Below, in pieces: positions 1 to 14,536 of a stretch of 23,797 nt of DNA. Under the pieces are notes generated by a model. That model searched no databases and was not told the DNA's origin. It worked only from the letters and a program-made list of their open reading frames with translations. Position 1 is the first letter of the stretch. Every line of letters starts with the position of its first letter. The position numbers were made by a program, and so were the translations under genes. The stretch comes from Thoreauomyces humboldtii (Eukaryota > Chytridiomycota > Chytridiomycetes > Spizellomycetales > Powellomycetaceae), in the NCBI GenBank assembly GCA_027596035.1, contig JADGJA010000316.1, positions 1-23,797 of the forward strand, in the 5' to 3' direction.

Positions 1-542
1 GAGTCGGGGTGGGGACGAAGGGGGTCAAAGACGAGGGTCCTTCGGTCCTTGTATGCTTTACTTATGGAGACATGGACGACCTGACTGGGGATCACGCGGG
101 CGGCAAAGAGAGACAAAGTAAGGAAAACGCCGAGACTCGAGAGGCTGGAGGAAGCACCAAAGGCGAAGGTTCCTCCCCCGCGAAGATCCATCTTTCCCCC
201 CGAACGGCTCAACGCCACGCTTCCACGAACCCCTCGACGGCGCCGAGTCCTCGACGTGAAGAAAGCGGGGCTTCTGTGAGGGAAAGGAGCGCAAGAAAGT
301 AGTGGTTTTTCGAAATGTTGTGCAACGGCAAGCAAAAAACTTTCGCCGTTTTCCATGGACAGCCTCAAAGCCTCAAAGCCTCAAAAGGCCAATGCGGCAC
401 AAACTCAAAAAAAAAAAGAGAACTGTTGTGAACTTTTTGTGAAGTGAAGAAAATGGAAATGGGATGTGTGTACAGAAAACAAAGGAGGATCGCGGTCATA
501 CGTATGGTCCCCCGTCGCACTCCTTGGAGCAGATCAACCGGA
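1..542. other. 3' flank of SGT2, no supported gene
   Basis: This stretch lies downstream of the SGT2 stop codon on the minus strand. It holds one 97-codon plus-strand frame and one 78-codon minus-strand frame. Both are low in complexity and show no motif or splice structure. An A-rich run near 407-417 reads as a T run on the SGT2 strand. I see nothing else that I can support. Confidence 0.5.
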
Positions 543-1970
543 TCAAGGGTTGGGGAGACCTCCACCGTTGCCCATCATGCTCTCGGCCATCTTTGCCATC
601 TCGGGGTTGTTCATCATGCTGGCGATGGCGTCGGGGTTGCTCATCATGGATTGTGCCCTATTTGTGGAACGGGAACGTGGTCAGTCTCCACGGACACGAT
701 CAGTACGGAGCTGTACGAAGCTTACATCTGCATCATTGCCGGGTTCTTCATCATGGAGCTGACTGCGGGGTTGTTCATCATTTGGGAGGCTATAGAACGA
801 TATATCAGCATCCAGACGCATGGGTTGGATCATGACCGGGTGCAGTGACTTTACCCATGGACATGAAGTTAGGGTTGCTCATCATCGAGGCAAAGTCCAT
901 TCCGCCCATTCCGGGCATGCCGCCAGCACCGGATGCTGGCGCGGCAGATGCGTTGCTGGACGTGGCGACGCCAGACTTGCTGTCGTCCAGCTTCTGCTGT
1001 GCGGTCGTCTTCGTCTGCTTCAGGGATGCGTTTCCGGGGTCCAGGCGGAGACCTTCGTCGCAAGCGTCGATGGCCTCATGGTACTTGCCCAGGCAGAAGT
1101 AAGCCTGTCTGCAGAGCGACAGCATGTCAGGACCATGGTCTCAGGGGGAAAAGCTGTCCCGTCTTTCTGCGTACCCCATACGGCTGTATGCCTTGCTGTA
1201 GTTGCTGTCAATGCCGACGGCCTTCCTGGCGTCTTCCACCGCCTCCTCGTACTTTGCGATCTGCGTATACGCCGCAGCTCTATGAACGGGCTCCCGATGA
1301 GAAGGCACCCCTCTTCTCAAGCAGCGCGGCAACACTAGCTCCTCACCGGTTCGAGAAGTAGACGGGGTTCTCTCCGTTCAGAGCGATGGCCTGGGTGTAA
1401 AGGTCGATGGCCTGAGCGTACTTCTTGCTCGCCATCTCCTTGTTTCCAGTGGCCTTCAGCTCCTCGGCCTTTGCCTTTGCCTCGGCCGAAACGGGGGCAG
1501 GTCCGGCTGGGACTGCCTACAACCACCATCACAGCGTGAGAAAACCCTCGACCACCGCCTCTTTCCCGCAAAGATATCCAGGCAGCAGTCGCCTAAGTCC
1601 CGGTCGTCCACGCACCTTCTCGGCCGCAGCCACAGGCTTGGCGGTCTTTTGGGTGGAGGTTGCCTTCTGCTGGGTGGCGAGGAAAATGTCGAAGATCTTT
1701 GGGAGGTTGGCGGGTTTGATTGAGAAGTCCTTCTGCTGTGCGACATCCGCGGTGTCAACACCGAAGGCCTCTCCGATGCACTGGATGGCGACTTCGAGGA
1801 GACGTCAACAAAAGAAGGCTTCTGCATGAAAATGGAGAGAACGTAGATCTCCCTTGAATACCTTCGATTCCCTCGGCATCATCCGACTTGATGGCGCCGT
1901 TGGAGATGGAGTCCTGCAGGTAGTCGCAGATGGCAAATGCCAGCCTCTTTGAGTTGTCTGATCCTGTCAT
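543..1970 (-). CDS. SGT2: Small glutamine-rich TPR co-chaperone Sgt2/SGTA
   Basis: Sgt2 captures tail-anchored membrane proteins in the cytosol and passes them to Get3 through Get4/Get5, working with Hsp70/Hsp90. The model has seven exons: 1862-1970, 1616-1791, 1347-1516, 1175-1279, 855-1108, 726-789 and 543-657. They sum to 993 nt, or 330 residues, close to the yeast length of about 346. Residues 1-70 match the SGTA homodimerisation domain (LAFAICDYLQ, IQCIGEAFGV). Three TPRs follow at about residues 105-215 (GNKEMASKKYAQAIDLYTQA, YFCLGKYHEAIDACDEGLRL). The C-terminus from about residue 255 is methionine-rich, with repeated MM-x-NP units, and replaces the Q-rich substrate-binding region of yeast. 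The ATG at 1968-1970 is the only start that gives the full N-domain. The gene is divergent from the HIG1 gene. Confidence 0.93.
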
Positions 1971-2145
1971 CTTGGTAATGTGTGGTTGGGATCGAGTTTG
2001 CGCTGCTTGTGTCGTTGTCGTTGTTGTTGTGTGTGTGTGTGTGTGTGTGTGTTTGGGGTTGCGGCCAAAATCCTACGTCGGACTTTTTACCGTGCGACAA
2101 CCTTTCTGCAGAACGTTCCCACGAACAGCGGAGAAGGCACAAGAC
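1971..2145. promoter_or_regulatory. Shared divergent promoter of SGT2 and the HIG1-domain gene
   Basis: Only 175 bp separate the two start codons, which point away from each other, so both promoters must lie here or overlap the other gene's leader. The interval contains a (GT)12 microsatellite. I see no clear TATA box. Confidence 0.55.
2029..2052 (+). repeat. (GT)12 dinucleotide microsatellite
   Basis: There are twelve uninterrupted GT units, with GTT-like repeats just upstream. The tract sits in the middle of the SGT2/HIG1 divergent promoter. Length variation here could alter promoter spacing. Confidence 0.95.
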
Positions 2146-2735
2146 ATGACCAACCATCTCCCCTACGACGGTAAACTGCAGCTGCATCAGGAGTATTCTG
2201 GCGTTTGCATCGCATCGGTACGACATTTAACCCTTCCTTCCTGGTGTTTGCAGAGGGGTTCTGGGCGCGGAGTAAACGAAAGAACGAGGAGAACCCGTTC
2301 ATCTTACCCGGTACATACAATCGGCGATAACTGTCTTTCTTGTGTCGCGGTGACTGGATCTCATCCCCTGCGTCTCGCCACGATCCAAAACAGCCGTCGG
2401 ACTGACCGTCTACGGTCTCTACCGAATGTCCTCGTCCTTGCTGAGGAACGACAAGATCGGTTTCCAGAACTCTCAACGACTCCGCGTGGGAGCTCAGATC
2501 CTGGCTCTAGCGGCGTTCACCGGTGGCATGCTGTGAGTGTGGGAAGGGTTTTTCTTGTCCAGCCAGGGGACGAGATCGAGAAGGGAAGCTGATCGCACCC
2601 TCGATCAGTTATCAGGAGAGGAAGAAGCAGGTCGAAGCAGAGGCGCGCGCTGCTCCCGTCGCGCCCGTCACATCATCTTCGGCTTCACCAACATCAGGAA
2701 CGGCGACCGTCCGACAGAACGAGAGACCTACCTGA
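2146..2735 (+). CDS. RCF1: HIG1-domain mitochondrial protein, probable Rcf1
   Basis: HIG1 type 1 proteins sit in the mitochondrial inner membrane and help assemble cytochrome c oxidase and bc1-oxidase supercomplexes. The model has four exons, 2146-2170, 2254-2310, 2394-2532 and 2609-2735, summing to 348 nt or 115 residues. The first exon carries only 25 nt. The typical N-terminal EGFW and ENPF blocks are present (residues 9-12 and 21-24). Two hydrophobic helices follow at about residues 23-40 and 60-74. Between them, residues 52-62 (QNSQRLRVGAQ) fit the QX3RXRX3Q motif of Rcf1/HIGD1 exactly. The tail YQERKKQVEAEAR is charged and then turns S/T/P-rich. The stretch between ENPF and the first helix is a little short for the family, so the acceptor at 2393 is the least certain junction. 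The gene converges with the ABC transporter. Confidence 0.85.
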
Positions 2736-3218
2736 TCTCATTTACGTGGGAACGTTTAGATCGGGAACTGCCGGGTCGGCTCGAAAGGGTGTCCGGTCCC
2801 TAAGTCTTGCGAGTCGGTCGAGCTTGCGAAGCACGCGCCTGCATGTATCCCGGTCGGCCTTGGAAACACGACGGTCGTGAGGGCTCGTGGGCTCTGCTCA
2901 ATCGGATACATCGCTTCCGAAAGGCCAACCGCCCCTGTCAGAACGCCACTGCCTATGTGTCTCGGACTGGCATCCTGAGAACGTAGCGCGGTCGCAGATA
3001 CCCCAAGTTTCGCCGCATCATCACGAAAGCGCGGCATGGAAGCTGGGTTGGAAAGCTACTTCAAGTGTTTGATTCTCGCCGATTTGGTAGATTACTATAA
3101 AACTTGTCTATGTCGTTACAGAGGCAACTTGTGGGAGCAAACGAAATTTGGACAAAGCGTGCACAAATGTTTCGATGTCCGTCGGCTCTGTCTGCAGATA
3201 TGATGGGGCGCGTAAGGT
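2736..3218. other. Convergent 3' intergenic region
   Basis: These 483 bp lie between the stops of the HIG1 gene and the ABC transporter, so they should hold both 3' UTRs and terminators. A 93-codon minus-strand frame (2756-3037) and short plus-strand frames are present, but they show no recognisable domain or splice structure. I see nothing that I can call a gene. Confidence 0.5.
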
Positions 3219-8257
<5,039 letters not shown>

Positions 8258-8314
8258 TGGAGAAAGCCGAGATGGGGTGGGGATGAGGCAGATGGGGAAG
8301 ACTCTCTTTGGACT

Positions 8315-8344
8315 CCTGTCTCTCTGTCACTCTCTCTCTCTCCC
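8315..8344 (+). repeat. CT-rich microsatellite upstream of the ABC transporter
   Basis: The tract is an imperfect (CT)n run that reads as (GA)n on the transporter strand, starting about 60 bp upstream of its ATG. It is probably part of the 5' leader or core promoter. Confidence 0.8.
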
Positions 8345-9163
8345 TGTTCCCTTTGCCGTAATGTAGTGAGTGACCCAGGTCCGGCCCTGCGTTATTCCCA
8401 GAACGATGGAGAGGGGGGAAAGAGGGCGAAGAACCCCGGACGCAGTTGTCTGAGTCATAACGAAAGAATGTTCCGACCGTCCGAAGAGAGAGAACTTGTG
8501 GATCCGTTACCTTGGTACACGACACTGGAAGGGTAACACGTTCGTTACCCGGGTTCTGGCGCCTACAGAGACGGGTTCGTCCAGGACTTCAGTACTGCAT
8601 ACGGTATTTCACTCGAGTTCGTCCGCGCATGCACACGAGCCTTTTCGCAAACCCCTTTGCTCTCGCAACAGAAAAGCATGCCGGCATTGCCAACGGTTCG
8701 TAAAGCAAAAACCCAGCCCGCCTACGAGATGAATGCGCCTGGTGCTGCGATCAAGCGATTGGCGTGCTTGCATTCACTGGACGGGTTTGGTTCCCACTCA
8801 CAGCATCGCTGGATGTGGTTCCCAAGAAGAATCTGATGCAAGTGACTGCAAGGTGTCCGTAACAGGATACCTGTCGGTCGATGGTGCATCATCTACGATA
8901 GGACACCTGCTGCAACCTCAGGCTTTGCACCAATGTCGTGCCCATTCTTCGTCTGACTCCGAAACCCACTTGCCATCCTGACCCATCTTGACGGAACTTT
9001 CCCACGATTCATGGAACTGCATAGCGATAGGAGGAGGGGTGTGGAGGAGCAGCAGCAGGGAAGGTTCGGAGTGGCTGTGCCATCCCATTTTCTGCGCCCG
9101 GTTGCGCACATGCTGTCTCTCTCCCCTAACCCCTTGGACGACGAGGGAGAGAGCCACCACCAA

Positions 9164-9191
9164 GTACCGGTACGGCATTTGCAGGTACCTG
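9164..9191. promoter_or_regulatory. Paired 10-bp palindromes, candidate regulator sites
   Basis: GTACCGGTAC (9164-9173) and CAGGTACCTG (9182-9191) are both perfect palindromes. They share a GTAC core, and their centres lie 18 bp apart. They sit in the gap between two divergent genes. A role as a dimer-binding site is only inferred. Confidence 0.3.
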
Positions 9192-9942
9192 TAGTACATC
9201 GGCACCGTAACCCTTCGTTCTCACCCAACAAGACGTACTTGTCCTCAGCTATCCTAAATTGTCTGGTCACCTCCCCCTTTCATCACACTCTCGGGTCGGA
9301 AAGAGAGGTCCTCGGAAGACAGGGAACGAGTCCAGCTGCGCCCAGTAAACCTACAGCCCTCCACCCGGCCACTACCCTACTGTTGCCTCCGCCACTACCC
9401 ATTCAACTTTCGACCTCGGCAGTCCTTTTCCATATATCGCGATCGCGTCATCGTGGTAGCGATACACTGATCCGTATCTGGACCCAACCACTCTTCTGAG
9501 TAAGTTTGTTATCCTTGGGGAGGTTGTCCAACCGCAGGATCAGCCCAGGCCAGTCATTGTCAGCATGTCGCTTCCGCATCCCCTCGCGGGGTAAGGAGCC
9601 TCGCACATACGATGTAGCAGAGGCGGTCAGCGAGACTACACGAAGGATGCTGAGGCAAATTCGGTCCACCGACTGACGGGAAACGAACTTTGGGGAGGCA
9701 CTGCCATTCGCCGCTCGTTGACTGACGTCCGTCTCAGCCACTTTTCAAGGTTGCTCTGATTGCCTGCCGACGAGCTCAGCGGTCGCTCATACTCCGGGTT
9801 CCGAAACAGCAAGCTGGCGTCCTGATTGGGGGCCTGGAGAATGCTGACCAGTCGTATACCCACTCGCGCCGAAACGAGAAGCGAACCAACGCAACAGCGA
9901 ACAGTCATCTATAGCAGGGACGGCTCAAAGACGGCCACCATC

Positions 9943-12900
9943 ATGCATACCGTCAACACTCCCTCTCCTGCACCATCCGCAATTCCCGGCGGCGTAACCC
10001 AGCCGCACCGTCACACGGCCTCGCCTCATCCTCTAGTGTCGGCTGAACCTCCTGCCGTTCAGCACCAACACGATCCTGGCATGCCATTGTCCAAGCGAAA
10101 AAAGGTAGGAACAATCGTCACTTGTTCGGCTCCTGTAATCCCTGCTCAATATCTCGATGCTAGCAAAAAAAGCGGATCAAGCCGGTTCACTCCTTGAATC
10201 AAGCAACACATGATGTGCACCGAGGCTCTCTCGAGGGCGACGAAGAGGACGATGACGAGGACTACATTGACGAGTCTGGCGAGGCGCATGGAAATCGCGG
10301 ACGAGATGCCCACAGAGCTTATCAAAATACTCTGCATCACCATTCAGCCTCCCCCGGCGACGAGCTTCTCTCCGAAGATGACGAGGCTGTCATCGACGCT
10401 CTCACGGCTCCCGATGAAAAGTCCAAGAAGAAGAAGAAGAAGAAGCGGGGATCGGATGCTGGACACACGCACCGTCACTCGGACATCTGGTACAAATCCG
10501 ACGCCGAGGAGAAGCAACGCATCCGGGAATTCTGGTTGCAGCTGGGGGAAGAAGAGCGACGTGCTTTGGTCAAGCTGGAAAAGGAAGCCGTGCTCAAGAA
10601 GATGAAGGAGCAACAGAAGCAGACCTGCTCTTGTTCTGTTTGCGGTCGGAAAAGGCAAGACTTTTTCTGATAGGTTCGAATCCTTGAAGTCGTGAGCTGA
10701 CTGCTGTGGCCAACAGGACTGTCATCGAAGAGGAACTCGAAATTCTGTACGATGCGTACTACGAAGAACTAGAGAACTTTGCGAACGATCAAGGAACCAA
10801 GTCTATTGCCGGGCCTCGTAAGTATGGTTCTGGCGCACTGTACCGTTGTAGTCACCGCTGAGTTTCATGGCGTTTGACAGCAATAGCATTCAATCACATC
10901 AATCTCACGCATCATCGACCACCGCCACCTCCTCCGCCACCGCTAGGGCACATCCAGCATGAGATGCGCGGGCATGACCTAGAGTATGACGACGAAGATG
11001 ATGAAGATGATGAGGATGAGGACGATGACGGCGATTACGGACACGATCCATCCGAAAGCATCTTTGAGTTCGGCAGTAGTCTTACTGTTAAAGGTGTGCA
11101 TGGATCAATGCGCATGGCGAGTGCCGTCGATCTTGCTAACTTAACCCATCACGTGATTAGGTGGGATCTTGACGGTAGCCGATGATTTTTTGAAGAATGA
11201 CGGTCGCAAGTTCCTTGATCTGATGGAGCAGTTAGCCGAGCGAAAAATTCGGCAACTCGATGACGAAATGGACCGGAACGGAGATGGGAATGTGGAGTGG
11301 GATGACGGGGACTATGACGATGAGGAGTACGACGAAGAAGAGGAGGAGGTGAGATCGCTGGAGAAACGTGCAGAACTTTATGGCGGCAACAGTGCCAATT
11401 CATGACATCCCTGCAGGATACAATGACCGAAGAGCAGCGCATGGAAGAGGGTCGCCGCATGTTCCAAATATTCGCCGCCAAGATGTTTGAGCAACGCGTC
11501 CTCCAAGCCTATCGCGAAAAGGTGGGAATCTAGAATTTTCCTGTCTGATTGGCTCGAGTGGAAGCTGAAACATGCGATCAGGTCGCTCAAGAAAGGCAGG
11601 CGCATCTCCTTGCGGAGTTGGAGAAGGAGAAGGAGCTCAATGCTCTTCGAGAACTCACCCGCCAGAAGAACAAGGAGAAGAAGCGTCAGCAAAAGAAGTA
11701 AGTTTTTCGGCCACCGCTTTGCCCTCCTTTCATTACTTGTCCTGACGACGTCTTTGCCAGAGCTGTGAAGCAGCAAAAAGAAGAGGAGCGGCTTGCCATC
11801 GAGCGCAAGAAACAGGAGGAAGATGAACGCGTCCGCTTGGCTCGGGAAGCAAAGCTTGAGGCCGACCGGTAAGAATTTGTTCTGGAGGCTGGCCATGTTT
11901 TCCGCATGTTTTCCGCATGTTCTTAAAAGGCAATCCCTACTCTTAGATTGCGGAGAGAGGCTGAGAAGGCGCGAAAAGAAGCCGACCGAGCCCTCCGTGA
12001 GGAGGAAGAACGCAAGAAGCGGGAAGCTGAGAAAGTGCGGAGGGATGAAGAGAAGAGGAAAGCGAAAGACGATGCCAATCAAAAGCGACGCCGTGAAAAG
12101 GAAGATCGTGAACGGCAAGACCAAGAGCGCAAGGAACGCGAGGATATCGAGCAGCTTGAACTTGAGCGCCAGGCTCGCGAAGAGCAAGCCCTTGCCACGG
12201 AGCGGGAAGAGAAGGAGAAGCGAGATCAGGAGGACGCTCGAGCTCGTCAACTTGCTGCAGCGTCTCGCACTGGCAAAGGCGCTGCTGGAAAGCCTGCTGC
12301 GTCCGCTGCTTCCAAGTCGGCAAGTCAAGCGGTAGCTTCCGTAAAGAGCCAACCGGCACCAGCGTCACCGCAGCGCGTTGCAGTTCGGCCTCCGTCTTCT
12401 TCCGCGCAAGGACGAACCACGCGACCCAGTCCCACGTCGGTACCTCATCCAAGTCCTGCTGTTACAACGCTTCCTTCATTTCAGGCCGTTCAGGCGTCTG
12501 TCCCTCATAGGGCCTCCTCCGCCCCGAACTCGGTTCCTCCGATGGTGGTTCCCCGCTTCCCTCAGCACGTTCCTACATCGCACGCTCACCCCCCAATGCC
12601 TTTTCACCCCATGGTGTCACCATATGGCACCGGTCAAGGCCCACCAGGACCAAGACCTCAACCTATGTTCACGCAGCCTTCTCCGCATCCCTTGCTTCAC
12701 CCTCCCCAGCACATGCACGCCGTTGGTCCAGTGTCCCCTCAACCGCCGATGGGCTTGCCTCAGCCTCCGGGCAAGGGATCCGAACTCCCTTTGGACGGCA
12801 TGTATACTGGTTCGACATTTCCGAGTATACACTGGGGACCCGCCGACGCAGCGCCTCCCGGACAGCCATTCTCGGACCTGGCACGTGGAGCGCCATCGAT

Positions 12901-13679
12901 GGGCTCCCTCCCAGCGTCCTCATCAAGGCCCGAGCTTGCCATCGGCGGACCTAGCAAGGCGATTACACGCCCTGCGCCTATTCGTCGGCCATCAGCCGTC
13001 GCCTCGCAGTCTGTCGTGGATGACTTTGCTTCCCCCAGCGTCATCGGCGGTTCGTCGCGGAGAGGCTTGCCTGGGAGATCAGGTGGCAGTGGCGCCCTCG
13101 ACGAGGAAGGTCCGGTCGCTGGCAGCGCAGCGCTGGGTGGCGAGGTCCTCAAGGATGACGAGAGGATCGGCGGAGGCATGGCATGGCGGTCCACGAACCT
13201 CCGCAAACCCTCGCTTGTGTCGCCAAGCGGCATCGGGGCGCCTGCCGTGCCGTCCATGCTGCCGATGTCGTCGATCGGGTCGACCGGCGGCAACGGTTCT
13301 GGCATGCTGGGCGGTGGTTCCGGAGCGGACGCGTTCGTCGGGGTTGCCGGCGGTGGCGGTGGCGGCGTACCAGCCAATCTGAACCGGATGTTCGAAGGGT
13401 TCAGTCCCTTTGGAGGCACCTGGGATGGACCTCCGACGTCAGGTGGACTTGCAGGTAAGGATCCGCTGAGGATTATGAGGAAGTTGGATAAGCCTTTCTG
13501 ATAGCTCTTCCATTCCAGACGCCTCACGAGCGCATCCCGCTGGTGTCTATCCACCGTTCTTTCACCAGCATCAACCCCTCCCACTACCACCTCATCATCA
13601 GCAACAGCAGCAACAACAACAACAGCAGCACCAACAGCAGCAGCAGCAGCAGCCGGCACCGCCAGGGGCTCAGTGGTAA
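9943..13679 (+). CDS. NST1: Stress response protein Nst1
   Basis: Nst1 is a fungal protein that lowers salt tolerance in yeast and associates with RNA/P-body components. It has ten exons: 9943-10104, 10164-10654, 10717-10817, 10881-11093, 11161-11348, 11417-11521, 11582-11697, 11761-11868, 11947-13454 and 13519-13679. They sum to 3153 nt, or 1050 residues. The order of segments is an H/P-rich N-terminus; an acidic patch ([14 protein letters not shown]); a Lys run; the family hallmark around [18 protein letters not shown] through [10 protein letters not shown] (ending near residue 218); further D/E runs; [15 protein letters not shown]; a long ERK-rich coiled coil (about 420-600); a P/S/G-rich region; and a poly-Q tail. 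The ATG at 9943 lies in a good context (CCACCATC before the ATG). One intron uses a GC donor. Confidence 0.92.
10655..10716 (+). other. GC-AG intron in NST1
   Basis: The donor AG|GCAAGA is the standard GC-type donor, the branch site reads CTGAC, and the acceptor is CAACAG. Reading through meets TGA within a few codons. Splicing joins CGRKR to [18 protein letters not shown], as expected for Nst1. Confidence 0.88.
13599..13652 (+). repeat. Poly-Q tract in the last exon of NST1
   Basis: Eighteen CAG/CAA codons, broken once by a His codon, lie close to the C-terminus. The CAG/CAA mixture keeps the protein tract while limiting DNA slippage. Confidence 0.9.
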
Positions 13680-14536
13680 ACCTCTGCATGCAACGGACTG
13701 TTTTATTCTTTCTTGAACCCGCAGCCTATTTTGCAAAACGTTACCCCTCCGACATGTTCCTTTCTCGAACCCCTTTACACGACCCCAACCCCCCATTCCC
13801 TGCCGCAGCCACTTTTCAACCCCTTACCTCCACGTCGTTTACTATCTTCTGAATACACGGGCTGCATCCTTTTTGTGACGGGACCCCCTGGTTCGCCTGC
13901 ACAAGTGAAGTAGGTTCTGCATGGTCATTGGGAGATGTGGCTCGCTTTGGTTTGAGCTGGCTGCCGACCAGACCCAGGCGTTCGTTTCCCACGTCCCCCA
14001 TCGTTTCCCGTCTTTTCCCACCCGCACCGGACCGGACCGACCGGGATCCCCATCTTCCCGAACCTTGTGCAGAGAGAGAGAGATTCCCGATCGAAACCTA
14101 CATCCTCCTTCAACCCAAAGCCAAACACACCCCCACCACCGCCTCTCTTGTCTCTGTCCCCCCTTCCTTCGTCCGACACGGCAAAGCGTTGGCGGAAATC
14201 TCTCAGCAGCGTAAGTCCTCACCCCTTCCCTCAGCCACCCCGCCCCTGGATCTCGAAGCAGCCCCCCCGACATTGTTCTCGTCACCTCGTCGTATCTCGC
14301 GTGGGCATCGGAAACCCCATCCCCATCTGTGATTACTGATCTCCACTCCACTCTTCAGTAGACCCCACGCCGGTTTTGCTGAAACTCGCTCACGCGATCG
14401 TCCCTGGTCCCACGAGGCAAAAACAAGCCTCTCCTTCACGTTCACCGCTTTCATCGAGCTTGTCCATCACCAGACGAGTCCCCGGAAGCAGTCAGAAAGA
14501 CCGAAGCAGATCCCTTTTCTCTGCTCAAACTACACA
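13680..14536 (+). promoter_or_regulatory. NST1 3' flank and DEF1 promoter/5' leader
   Basis: This 857-bp gap separates two genes on the same strand. The second half is strongly C/T-rich, as is common in fungal promoters and leaders. No coding frame has a recognisable motif. A likely leader intron lies at 14211-14358. Confidence 0.5.
14211..14358 (+). other. Probable intron in the DEF1 5' UTR
   Basis: A strong donor (CAGC|GTAAGTCC), a branch-like TACTGAT and a pyrimidine-rich acceptor (CTCTTCAG) define a 148-nt intron. It ends about 180 nt before the DEF1 ATG. No coding sequence depends on it, so the call rests on splice signals alone. Confidence 0.45.

Larger units (their letters stand above)
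8258..9942. other. Divergent intergenic region between the ABC transporter and NST1
   Basis: These 1685 bp lie between two divergent start codons and should hold both promoters and 5' leaders. Frames of up to 162 codons occur (for example 9011-9499, plus), but they are compositionally random and carry no motif. The visible structures are a CT tract at 8315-8344 and three 10-bp perfect palindromes near 9164, 9182 and 9438. Confidence 0.6.

Noticed and set aside
9..302. 97-codon plus-strand frame at the left end
   Set aside because: It is low in complexity, with no domain, no splice partner and equal opposite-strand frames; it fits SGT2 3' flank better.
1930..2592. 220-codon plus-strand frame across the SGT2/HIG1 promoter
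   Set aside because: It reads through the (GT)n tract and the HIG1 introns in the wrong frame; the spliced HIG1 model explains the region.
2756..3037. 93-codon minus-strand frame between HIG1 and the transporter
   Set aside because: It has no recognisable domain and no splice structure, and lies in a convergent 3' region.
9011..9499. 162-codon plus-strand frame in the ABC/NST1 gap
   Set aside because: It has random composition, no ATG in good context, no family motif and overlaps other equally long frames.
10673..10683. GGTTCGAATCC, a perfect tRNA B-box
   Set aside because: It lies inside a well-supported NST1 intron, and there is no A-box, acceptor stem or anticodon arm at the right distance.
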